The notes beneath the pieces were generated by a model. It did no database searches. It was not told the DNA's origin and saw only the letters and a program-made list of their open reading frames with translations. Source: Trichaptum fuscoviolaceum (lineage: Eukaryota > Basidiomycota > Agaricomycetes > Hymenochaetales > Trichaptaceae). From it: 64,000 nt of DNA. Both the position numbers and the translations under genes were made by a program. Shown here piece by piece: positions 22,253 to 33,125 of the stretch; positions within the stretch are counted from its first letter, which is position 1; every line of letters begins with the position of its first letter. The stretch is taken from the NCBI GenBank assembly GCA_910574455.1, contig CAJSYZ010000004.1, positions 2,108,001 through 2,172,000 of the forward strand. The letters run 5' to 3'.

Positions 22253-22885
22253 CTGTTTGTGAAGCTGGCAAAAAGTCAGTGCAGTGATTTTGAGAGGAAA
22301 TGGAAAGTAAGCACGATTTTTTGCATCCTAGATATCCTCCTTTGTGTCCAAGGAAGTCTTCGCGCGATGCGTACTCGAAGCACAGCATGGTCAATCAATA
22401 GGAGCATGTGGAGCCCCAACAGAATGTGATAAAAGTTCATGGCGAAGGGTTGAATGGGTGGGTGGGTGGCGGGGAGGGGCGACACCCACTCCGAGTTCAC
22501 ATTTATACAAAGCTCTTGCACGCATTTTTCTGATGCCTTATTCTTCTGGGAAAAGAAGAGAGGAATCTATCAGTGCATTATACTATGGCTCGGATAAACC
22601 TCAAGCTGAACTGACAGGAGATAAGAAGGATTTCTTCTAGATGACTCGATTATGAGGCTTCTTTTCATTTTATGCACAAACAAACAAGAAAGTGAGTCAG
22701 GTTAACTCCGAAGAAGTCAGGAAGACATAGCCCACTGCACAAGAAGCTGTTCCATCAGCTCTAGAAGGCAAAGCCACGAGTAAGCCGTCATACAATCAGT
22801 CATCCCTGGATACAACTCGAAACCGGAACCATGCCAATGTGGGAAATGGGATCAATGCATCCCAATCCGCTATGGAAGAAGTAGT
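22253..22885. other. intergenic, no gene recognised
   Basis: 630 bases between the exonuclease start and the end of the BCS1-like locus. A minus-strand frame (22521-22276) begins with a hydrophobic stretch (FYHILLGLHMLLLI) and could be an upstream exon of the exonuclease, but I could not join it in phase. Confidence 0.35.
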
Positions 22886-24781
22886 TTAAATGAAGGAGCG
22901 TTTCTTGTCCTTAGAGCTGGGGGGATTGCGCTGTCGGCCGATAATCGACTTATTCTGCATATTGAAACCGAGCGATCTCCGTTTCGGCGGCAATGGTGGT
23001 GGCACAGAGGTGTTTGTCGAGGAATAGGACATGACTACTTGAACGATATCTAAGATGAAGTAATACTTTTTCCCGTTTGATGAATTCGCAATTTGCGTCG
23101 TGAGCTGCTTTGCCAACGTCAGGTAGACTGTTTGACGCACCTCTCATCAATGAGCTCGAGCTCAAGGTTGCGGTACTCGAGGCATCGGACGCAAATACCG
23201 ACACCGGAATTTCCGAAATCGATCCAGAGGATGGGGTGGGGTGGGGAGGCTGATCCCATCGAGCTCGCCTTCGCGTTTGGTGATCTCGGGCTTCTTGACG
23301 TCCGCGTACAGGAAGAAGTCGCAGAAGAGCGCTTGAGCCTGCCTAGGGCTTGCGCTTTTGAACTCGATCCAAACATCCATACCACCGGGGTGCGAGAGCG
23401 CGGGGTCGAAACGCTCAAGATGGTTCGTCGCTGCGACGGGACGAGGAAGCGGCCAACAGCAGCGGCGACACCATCAAGTGCATTAAGAAGGCCAGAAAGA
23501 GAGAGCGTGTTCACGTCGGATAGAGTGTCATATTTCTTGCTTTTCTTCTTCTTGCCAATTTCTTCATTGTCGTCATCATCGTCATCTTATCCTTGTTGTC
23601 GGACAACAAAGATCTCTTCTTCTTACCACCAGGAACACAGGTTGAGGACCCGTCGCGCGAAGTTGAGCGAGTGAATGCAGCGTCAAGGTCCTCGAGAAGG
23701 ACAATACACGGGGCAGGCACACGGCCCATAAGCGACGACAACGTCACATCGTTCATCCAAAAAGCGGAACGTGAGATGGCGAGAATGTCGAGCATGAGCG
23801 CGCCAGCAAGGGCATGGATCAACGATGATCTGCCCAAGCCAGGGACACGATAGAGGAAATTGTCGCGACGAGAGTGGTTACCACGGTCAGCGCACCACTG
23901 ATTCAGAAAGAGAGGTTAAACTTTCAGTCGATGTGTGGCACTTCATGTACATACCTTCTCTGATTGCAAGAAGTCCCTTGTGTCGGCAAGGAGCATCTCT
24001 TAAATCCCCGCCATGAGCCATGGAATCAGCGAAATAGATATGAATTTGATGGTCGTCTGGTGAGGCAAACTGGAAGCCTTTGAGCTCCTCATCTCCGAAT
24101 GACTTGTCTCTAAAAGAAGACTTGCCCGGCAAGATGGTGCGCGCTGTCGTCTCGAACTCGTAAGCGTGCTGGCATTCTAAGCGCTTCAACAACCATAGCA
24201 TCAGCCAGTCATGTAGTTGTGTTCATCGGGTCATGAGCTATTGTTGCAATAGCGGATAACTACTAGGGCTACTTACCAGTCCCCACAACAATGAAAGTGT
24301 CTCCGGAAGTCTCTGGTTTCCAACCTGACCATGGCTGTCAGTGGTGGTAGCGGACGACGGAGGGCCTGTGATGCCAGTGTCAGACCCCACGTGGGAAGTC
24401 ATCATGTCGATGCTGGGTACTACTAGTAGCAGGAGTGCGATGGCAATGGTGGTGGTGCTGTCTGGCGGTGTTCCAGAATTGCACCATCTTGCGTGCGCTG
24501 TAAACGGTGTGAGCTAGGATTCTGTATCAAATGGTATGTAAATAACGTGAAGTAAAAGGATTGAGAAGGAGAATAAACTCACCAGCCTTGAACTCCTGTG
24601 CCATGCTCGTGCAGACCTCTGTCTCCCATTCCGCCCAGATCTGTTACGACATAATTTAGTACAAAGTGCAGGAGAGCAGCGCATGGAAGATGTCATATGT
24701 GAAGGAGACAGCGCCAAGGTTGAAGAAAATGACAAGCCTCAAGGTAGTGCAAGAGGATGAGATGAGAGAGTTTGTGCGCAT
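22886..24781 (-). pseudogene. decayed BCS1-type AAA ATPase
   Basis: N-terminal part with WLLKRLECQHAYEFETTAR is reminiscent of the BCS1 N domain. The AAA module follows: NHSRRDNFLYRVPGLGRSSL, IVLLEDLDAAFTR (Walker B) and LSLSGLLNALDGVAAA. Three lesions are seen. The Walker A Lys is Arg (GLGRSS instead of GxGKSS/T). Around 23435-23445 a 1-nt change breaks the frame between GRFLV and ATNHLERFDPAL. The family's arginine pair is lost (LSHPGGMD where LSRPGRMD is usual). Family knowledge: BCS1 proteins insert the Rieske protein in mitochondria, but mushroom fungi carry many divergent paralogues. The 5' end is uncertain; an ATG at 24781 opens MRTNSLISSS. It reads as a dead or dying paralogue. Confidence 0.78.
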
Positions 24782-26393
24782 GGTGGGGGAGTTGAGGAAG
24801 GGGCTCAGTCTGGGAAAAGGCGAGCGGCGATGTCCACGTCGGGCTCTTGCTGACTCGGAGTCGGGAAAACAATACTACTACCAAGTTGCGTGTCTGTCTT
24901 TGAATCAAGGTTGGTCGCAAAGCCCATTTGATCCAGCTCCTCCGTCGTCTGCCAGAAGGCAATAGCATAAGTCAAGCCGTCCAGTTCCCTCTGACCTAGA
25001 ACGTCCCGAGAATAACAACCGGTCATTCCATTAAAATTATTATACCTAATAGTTGTCGAGCAGAGCAGTTGTAGTAGTAGCCGGACCGACCTTCGCCCCT
25101 CAGGCTTAGTTTACTAGTACTAGTAGTTTCCGACTTCAAGCTGACCTCCGAGTCGGAAGAACTTCCGAGTCTGAGCCTGAGACCGAGTCGTGGGACTTCA
25201 AGTTCAGCTCAAAAGTTCAAGTTGCCGAACAGTGACCCGTAACGATGTTCGGTCTTCAGGTTGGTAGACCCGGATTCGAGCCAGTCGTGAATTTATCAAG
25301 CAGTAATTAGAGCATCACTGGTGCCAGTGAGTCCAAGTCCGACTCGGAATAGTTAGTAAACAATTCATATCGTTTTTTATTTACATACAGTCATACAACA
25401 ACTTGAATACCGATGCACAGAAAACACAAGTATAAGGTCGACGAACACAGAACAGGAGACAAACATACAAAGACACAACTTGAATACTAGTGGTATGCAC
25501 TGGTATGAGGTAATACTACGAAAAGAAAACAGTTAGAAATAGTATGAGTACAAGCCTGAGTCCTCACTGGCAGGCTACTTCGTCTGACTCCGAGTCTGCG
25601 GTTTAAGTGAATTAAAAGGTTCCAATGCTGCTCGTTCCCGCTCAACCTTGTGGTGCTCCTCATTAAACCACGCTTTCCATGTACTCGAGCCCTTGTTAGC
25701 CCTAGTTACCTTAATCTGTGGATGATATTCCGCAAGTTCCGACATCACTGCATCATCCTTTTGTGATTCGAATCCGAAATGAATATCACCGTAACCGGAG
25801 GTGCGCATCTCCGACAATTGTTGCCAAATACACTGGCAGTGGCTGAGTGGCGTGAGCCTGAGAAGTCTGGCTTCAAGTTCAGATTCAAGTTCCGCATTTA
25901 GTAGCCTGACTACCCCATGCCCTGCCAGTGGCATCGACATATTGTGTCTTTGTCTACTATACTCTGTAGTACTGTACTCTAGTAGTACTCAAGGTTGTTC
26001 TTTTCAACAGCTTGAAGCCCTCTCACCTTAAAGTCGAAGTCCCTGCCACCTAAATTTTAGTTCAGAGGCTGCCACTGGCGGTACTCAGGCTGGCGGTGAG
26101 TCAACCAGTCTCCTAGTTCAACTTCATCCGCTGACTGAGATCTTCAAACTTCAAGTTGTAGCCTGAGTAGTACTATCTACTACTACTAGTATACTGGCAA
26201 CTTGATCTCTAAATTTGAACCGAAGTTCAAGATACTACTATTCGGTTCCGACGACTCGGAGTCGGACTCGGAGTTGGTAGGCTCACAGCTACTATACTAT
26301 TGCACCAGTTTTAACTCCATTTTGAAGCTGTTGGAGAAAGCGAAACAACCTCCTATCAGGCTTCAAGTCACAGTTTTGTTCAAAATATCCAAA
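24782..26393. repeat. subterminal-type repeat region left of the transposon genes
   Basis: Rich in short recurring words on both strands: CACTGGCA/TGCCAGTG (for example 25315, 25830, 25930, 26072), TTCAAGTT/AACTTGAA, GAGTCGGACTCGGA and AGTAGTACTACTAG. The same words return at 32860-33010 and 34240-34350, on the other side of the Plavaka transposase. Clustered subterminal words are expected as transposase binding sites of CACTA/Plavaka-like elements. I could not define exact terminal inverted repeats. Confidence 0.6.
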
Positions 26394-28636
26394 ATGTCCA
26401 GTGAGCCTGAGTTTGAGTCGAACCCCCTTGTTGGTTCTGACAATAGCTAAATTGTAGATAAAAGGAAACATGAGACAGTTGAGGAACGCACATCTGCCCC
26501 GCGGGCGAGATCAAATCATGGAGGTCGAGGCAACTGGGGGCACCAATCGCGCCCCCCGTCGCAAATTCCAGACTGGGTTAGAGCGTACGCACATAGATCT
26601 TCGAACAACCCTTCAGCTGGGAGTCATGGCTCTCTTCAAGAACGCATTTTCCCCGGCCCTGCAAGTCCGAGTCCTAATAGCCGACCTCAGGCTCTTGAAG
26701 ATCGCATTTCTGCCGGCCCTCCAAAACGGAGTAGTGGTAGCCAACGTCCGAGTCTTCAAGATCGCATTTCAACTCGGAGTCCTAGTAGCCACCATCACAA
26801 TGAACCTGAAGGTACTCCTGCCAGTGACAGCAAAAGGCGTAAAGTTGAGGAGGACGAAACGCCGAGTCATCGGGCACCGTTCCCGGTATCTGTTCCACCA
26901 CCATCAAGGCCACCATCATCACTGCCCGATAATGTGAGTGGCGTCACGGGACCTGGCAGTTTTGTCCAAACACCTTCCACTGGCGGAGATCGCGGAGATA
27001 GTATAGGTAGTATAGGTGAACTGCTTAAAAATATGGCACAAAGTGCTTCGCACACTGGCATAGAAGGCAACGAGTCGGTTCGCTCGACTTCAGGCCATCC
27101 AGGCCTTTCATCGGATGATAGGATTGCGAGTTTGGAGGGTCAGGTTGATACGATGAAAAAAACTCTTAGCAAGATATCTTCTTATGTCGATCTCTTGACT
27201 AGTAATGTTGCTGGGGTAAGTAATAGGATCATGTTTCGAAAAAGAACGTCTAATAACCTACGCTTGTTAGTCACGGGCAGCAGGCGACGCTGTTAGAGTA
27301 AGGAAGACCTTGGATAGTCTAAGGTTCTTCTTCATGGAATCCTCCGCAATTGTCCTTGGGTTCAAAGATTCGGACATACAGAAATGCCTTGACAGCCGGA
27401 GCACTGAAGATCCCTTCGGTTCCTACTACTTCGAGGTGAACGAGGGCGCGTTTCAGAAAATCATGAATAAATACTACCGACTTCATTCTCGCAACGGCTC
27501 GGAAGGTCTTAGAGAACTGCTATCTCAATATGGACATTATAGAGAAGAGAAGGCAGTAGGGTTTTTTCGCAGTATTGAACTCATACGATAGGGATGCCGA
27601 AAATCTTAAGGCTTTCCAATTCTTCATACCGCTCTTCCAGGCCTACTACGACGTAATCTACGAACTCATCGCAATCATTGACGCCGATCTCCAAAGAATG
27701 TCAGTCGACATCTCTAAGATTCTCGTGGCTCAATCTCAGCCTCCCAATCGTCGTCGTCCCGATCTTCGGCCCCTGACATTGAGGCCATTCTATCAACCGA
27801 TATCGGAAGCAGGGAGTTTGCAATCGAAATACAATACGCCTGCGGTTAGACAGCTTCATTTTCAGCCCCAGCAAACTGAGGTCAATCAAACGCTACTACA
27901 GTTTGACAACACGCAGAAATCTTGGGAAATGGCGATTAATCTGTGCAATATTCACGACGCATTCTTCCAGAGGAGGGATGCATTTGCTGTTACCTCCAAC
28001 GACTATGCAATTATTTTCGAGGCAAGAGATATTCTGGAGCTTTTGGAAAACGCCGAAGCAGCAATTTTGGCAGATAATTCTGCTGACAAGATTCAATATT
28101 GCTTCCAGGAATTGGATTATCTTCAGAGGAGATTGATAGGAGCGCTTAGGATTGTCAAGAGATGGTTGCAAATTGCCTCCACAAAGGGTCTTTTCGATGT
28201 CGTCATGCAGAATGGGAAAGGCGTGGTCATAAAAGGGCTCTTAAACAAGATCATACATCAAGGGCAGGAGTCGACTGATGCTGTCCTTGATTCTATTGAT
28301 ATGTTAGCAGCCTATAACAGGGACGAATTGGAGGCCTATCAAACGAACTTGAAGGGCAAGGGGAAGGAAAGACAGGACACGGCAGCATCGACGTCAGCAG
28401 GGTCCTTAGATAGCCAGACGACTCGAACAACTTTCTTGCAGGAGGCGGACATGCACAGATACCAAATGTATCTGATGGAGGCGGTGTGCTCGTCATTCGA
28501 TAGACAAACCCCGAAGGGCATCGCGATGAAAATTGATATTAAAGAAGTTCTAGGGTATCGCAATTATTTAGAATTGGCGATAAAGTCAAAGGATGACTCC
28601 AAGCCTTCAAGTCCTCAAGGTCGCCTCAACTACTAG
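26394..28636 (+). CDS. transposon-associated uncharacterised protein (one frameshift)
   Basis: Begins MSNKRKHETVEERTSAPRA by joining a 7-nt first exon (26394-26400) across a 57-nt GTGAGC...GTAG intron to 26458. A low-complexity N-terminal third carries three tandem 60-nt units (SLQERI, ALEDRI, SLQDRI). Next comes a helical segment (IASLEGQVDTMKKTLSKISS), a second intron after 27212, and a long helical region ending in SSPQGRLNY-stop. The frame changes at a run of six T (27562-27567): with five T the protein runs on from EEKAVGFFAVLNSYDRDAEN. This is either a real mutation or a homopolymer error. No known domain. It ends 230 bases from the end of the Plavaka transposase, tail to tail, within the same repeat-flanked block, so it is probably an accessory gene of that element. 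Confidence 0.6.
26632..26800 (+). repeat. three in-frame tandem units (about 60 nt)
   Basis: Units start TCTTCAAGAACGCATTT, CTCTTGAAGATCGCATTT and TCTTCAAGATCGCATTT, each followed by an SPxS-type stretch. They encode (S/A)L(Q/E)(E/D)RI repeats in the low-complexity N-terminus of the 26394 gene. Confidence 0.8.
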
Positions 28637-28868
28637 CCGAATTAGCCCTCTCGTAGGTGGTGGGTTGACAATGGACACAGTATGCTTGCATCTCCAGTTT
28701 CTCCCTTTGTTGCTTTGAGATTTGTTGATAATTATATTACCTCGAACAATGAATACCATGATGTCGTCGCCGCTGGCTCTGGCAATGTAAACTGTACAAC
28801 AAGTCTCAATACACTTTGTAGTACTATTGGCAACTTGAATGTGCTAACGGAAGAGTTTAACTTAGTAA

Positions 28869-31800
28869 TTATTGTCTAGCTTCGTACAGTGTTTGGTGCA
28901 TGTGCATGTCAGCAAATCGGTTAACATAGAATCTATCATAAAAATCCAGGGTCTCCTCAGGTGTCAATGACTTTGGAGGACATTCATCACCCTTCGGAAC
29001 CCCCAGGAGGTGGGCCAAACGGAGGATGTCCCCTACATCTATCACAGATTGCTTCGGAGCCTTGCAGTCGCGGTGATAGCGACATCTGCCACTGGCATTC
29101 ACTCCAGTACAGCATCCGACACAGGTGGTAGAGCTCTCTAACTCATACTCCGGTTCGACTATCCACATTCTTGTTTTCAGGTCGGGTGAATCTCCAACAC
29201 GCTTGAAAAATTGGACGAGAGCGCAGTCCTGACGTTCCCCTTTAGCGGTGAAGGAAAAAAGAAGCATAACCCGGGCAACTCTCATTCCTGCAAACCCCTT
29301 TATGCAGGAGCTAACTCGAACAAGGACTGCATCACGTCTTGCTTTTCCGCGCCAAGAGGGATTGGACCTGATCGCCTCCCTCATTGCTTGTTCTATAGGG
29401 ATCGATTCGCCATGGTAGGCAAAGAAAGCAGTGGCTGAATGGAATATTGAAAAGTCATTGCTTGTGTCCAATTCAACTGCTGGTTGGGCTCTGCCAGAGG
29501 AGCCCCTTGAGTTGGAGATGTGATTCTCGTACTTGTTGAATAAGTATTTTTTTATGAGCTGTCGGAGCTGTCGGAGCTCTGGATGACCTTTTATCGCCGC
29601 AAGCGTGTTGAGCTGTTTAGGATACACCTTACTGGACTCTGCAAGGATGACAACAAAGAAGTCAGATGTGCAACACCAAAGCATGGGTTACCAAGTAATA
29701 CCCACGTTGCTTGGAAGCCATTAAGATCAAGCTCAAAGGGTCATTTCTGCCACCCAAGCGGATCTGGCGTTCAGCATGTAGTATGCCATGAACCGCAAGA
29801 TGATGTGGCCCATACACTACGTTTTCGGGATCTTCCAGGTCTGCAATTTCGTTGAGTTCATTATTGCCCACAATGTCATCGAAGAAGTCCTCTGTATCAT
29901 CAGCTGCGCCAGCTACGGGTGTATCATGATGGTGCATCTGCTCCTTCCGAATTCGGGTCCTCTCAGCGTCATCTGTCTCCGACTCTGACATATTCCTGCG
30001 CAGAACATCTTGCAAAGCTCTCCATGAAGCCTCAGCCAGAGGACTTTCCAGCATTCCACGCCTCTTGAAGTCTGCCCTCGATGCAATAAGTTTACTGAGA
30101 CGTTGGTTTGCTGTGATCATCTGACCCAAAGGATCATTTCTGTTTGAGCGTCGCCACGTTTCCTTGACCGCGTAAATGTGTTTATTCTCTGTGATTGATG
30201 AGCACAGCCCGCTTGGTGCAGCGAAGAGAGGGATCATTGTAGGATAGTGAATCATGGCATGCTGTCGTGGAAGTGAGAAGTTATCCCGGATGCCCTTAGC
30301 TATGAATATTTTGCGATATTGATGATAGTGATCCAGAGAGGCTTTAATCTGATCAAGAGTTGAGGCTGTAATCGTGTACCGACGCACAAGGTAACAGAAG
30401 TCCAGAAATGCACTCAATGCGTGAACTATATCATCATGTACAATGCCCACAATAGCCGGAAGATACACCTAGTAAGCGGATTGCATCAGATATCAGCAAA
30501 CCACCACCTCAAACAAGATCATGATGAAAATACCACATACTTTCATAAGTGCCTTTGAATCATTACCTGTCCATTGCTTGAAGCCTCGACCTTCGGGAAA
30601 TCTGCGAAGTCCGGGAAAAGGAGCAGCAACTCTGATTCTACGTGAAAGTTAGCAATGGTATTCACACGACTTGTAAGGGAATAGTACCTTTTATCCACAA
30701 TATCCAGCTCTGTTGTGGTCATGCTCTGGCAAATCCACTCGACAAGATGATCCTTGAACACGCCTTTGATGATTTGGTGCAGTAAGTCTGGAGAAATGAG
30801 ATCGCATATATCTGCACGCGGAAAATCATTGGTGAAGGGCTACGGGACATAGTTCAAGTTGCGGTAAGTGCATCTAATGGACAACTTGAAGTTGGAACAC
30901 ATACGACGATATCTTGGTGGAACCCATACTCCTTACGAATTGTGGCTCTACTTATGCTATTGTCATCCACCTGTTCTATCAATCGTTCGTGCAGCTCTTT
31001 TGTTCGAGGATTTGTAACAAATTCCGGATTATCTAGGTTCTTGTGAGGTGCTGTACATCTATATAGTAGCCGCATTAAGCCATTTCCTCGAACTCAAGTC
31101 GGATGTGATTTTTGGAAAGGACAATACTTACTTGCAGCACCATCCAGTGCATATTGCGCATAGACTCACCTGTTCCGGATAATCGGCTATATACGAGCCG
31201 AGTCCGAGAACCGACCTATGCAAGTGACCATCAGGGCACCGGAAAATGGTTTGTTCGTTGTTTATGGACATTGCGCTCTTCAGTGGTCTCAAGATTCTCG
31301 ATATAGATGAATGAAAGACTTGATGTCGAAAGCGGCGGAATTCATCCGACTTTTCGTACTGCCGTTCAGCTGCAAAGCATCAGAACACAAATGGATAGCT
31401 CAGTTTTTGACACACACTCTTTGGTATTGCTAGAAATGCTACGAGCTGGACTGTATTCAGCTTTTGGGACCGCCGGGCCTTGTTAGATACATTTCCTATT
31501 GAAAGATATAACGGATAATATTCGTTGTTGCCAGTTCCAACGGAGACTGTTGTCTTGTCGCTCCCTAAGATGACCGGAACGAACATAGACCCATGGACCG
31601 CTTTATCTTCGGCGAAGATTTTGTTCTAAGTCAAGGATTATCAATACACTTCTTCCAACTTTGAATGCTGCATGATTCATGACTTACAGCCTGTTCCCAA
31701 GCAAAGTTTCCGGACATGTAGTTTCTGAAGACTCGTTCTTTGTTGTCATCAGAGTCCTCCTTCGGCTGATACTCACGAAACGGGACATAGTCGAATTCGC

Positions 31801-32855
31801 CTTCCAACGCCGGATTGTCCACCAAATTCCGGATCACTTCCAAAGGATCCCGATACCATACATCATATTCTTTCCTCTTCCATGACTCGGTGTTCTCGTT
31901 TGTTGCCTTTTGGCTATGATCGTCCGTGTAGAAGTTACTAAAGGATTTCCAAGACACATCACCGACTTTCGTAGCATCAATGGCGTTATACATTTTTTGC
32001 GCATCTCCATCGAGTAGCGTACTAGTTGAACCCAGATCCAAGTCATCGTCAGGCAATGTCGCATCCAATTCGGAACATCCGCAAGATTTTACATTCTCCG
32101 CCTCCTGAATCAGCTGATAAGCCTTCATGATTCCCAGAAGCTTTGTTATGTTCCCAGCAGACATTTGCTCTTCCCGATAGAGAAAATCTGCGAGCTCAAA
32201 ATCTGCTCGGCACGAATATGGAAACCAGTCATTTGACGCAGATTCGTTTCGCGGAGCGGGTGAGTCTTTGTATTCTAAGAAGTTCCCTTCTGCATCACAT
32301 GGAGTGGCTGCACAATGTTTGGTGTCAAAATGCTACAGTAAACCGGGAACAATTGATTTGGCGCGCACCATTCAAGTATCTGTGATACACCTTCAAGTTA
32401 TCCTCGCTCTCCTTATAATCTCCAATGTCGGAATCCAAGTCTTCAGAACGGCCACTGTCACTTCCGGTGACAGAATGGGACAGAGAATCAGGTCTGTCCA
32501 AATCTTGAAGCAGCTCGTCTCGGCCTATACTGAGCATCGAGATATCCTGTGTAAGCATGGAAATATCGTAATCGTAGGAGTCAGAGCCGCTCTCAAGATG
32601 ACCCTCTGATGGAAGTTCGGACGACCTCAGGAGAGCTTCAAGTTGAGGACTTGGAGCTCGTATGGGTCGAATAGGTGACGATTCATATTCATGACCACAG
32701 GCAGAAGAATTTGCCAAGAATGACGTCGGATGAGCTGAATATTCATGTCTTGCTCTTCCAGATTGACTCTTGAACATCCTACTACAGCCAGGCAAGGTGC
32801 ATCGAATAGTTGGTGGAAAATGAAAGGGATCGTGCTTTTTCCGTGTCGCTGGCAT
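28869..32855 (-). mobile_element. Plavaka-family transposase gene
   Basis: Starts MPATRKKHDPFHFPP with a C2H2-type finger (CTLPGCSRMFKSQSGRARH). Then come SAGNITKLLGIMKAYQL, EYDVWYRDPLEVIRNLV, PFREYQPKED, FVPVILGSDKTTVSV, HKNLDNPEFVT, DFPRADICDLISPDLLHQII, FKDHLVEWI, GRGFKQWTGNDSKALMK, VYLPAIVGIVHDDIVHALSA and FSLPRQHAMIHYPTMIPLF. After SITENKHIYAVKETWRRSNR it closes with C-terminal segments ending TLYEARQ. The order and wording match Plavaka transposases known from mushroom genomes. Introns such as GTACTA...CGTAG near 30690-30640 restore one continuous frame, and I saw no certain break, so the enzyme may be intact. It is divergent from the gene at 33126 and convergent with that at 26394; both probably belong to the element. 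Confidence 0.88.
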
Positions 32856-33125
32856 CAACTTGAATGTAACCTCAGTAGTAGTACACGTCGACAATTGGGA
32901 CTCACAGCTGAGCCTCACTGGCACTGGCAGGCTGCTAGCACTGGCAGTGAGTCGGACTCGGAGTGCCAGTGAACTTGAACCTGAGTTAAAATTAGTCAGA
33001 GTAGTCACGGTAGTAGTGGGCGTAAATTTTCAACTTGTCTAAGATAGACGCCCCCGCCTCCCTGATCTTGAACTTGCACCTTCGACACATCTTATCATCA
33101 TACAAGTCTCAAAACACTGCACAAA
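32856..33125. promoter_or_regulatory. divergent intergenic region with CACTGGCA and TTCAAGTT words
   Basis: 270 bases between the transposase start (minus) and the next gene (plus). Contains repeated CACTGGCA (32915-32950), GAGTCGGACTCGGAGTGCCA and TTCAAGTT-type words like those in 24.8-26.4 kb. It is probably a bidirectional promoter that also carries transposase-binding words. Confidence 0.55.

Noticed and set aside
23093..23674. 193-codon plus-strand frame opposite the BCS1-like gene
   Set aside because: Antisense to recognisable AAA motifs; composition explains the open frame.
25240..25300. tRNA-like T arm (GACCCGGATTCGAGCC)
   Set aside because: No acceptor stem, anticodon arm or D arm of proper spacing could be drawn around it; it lies in repeat-rich DNA.
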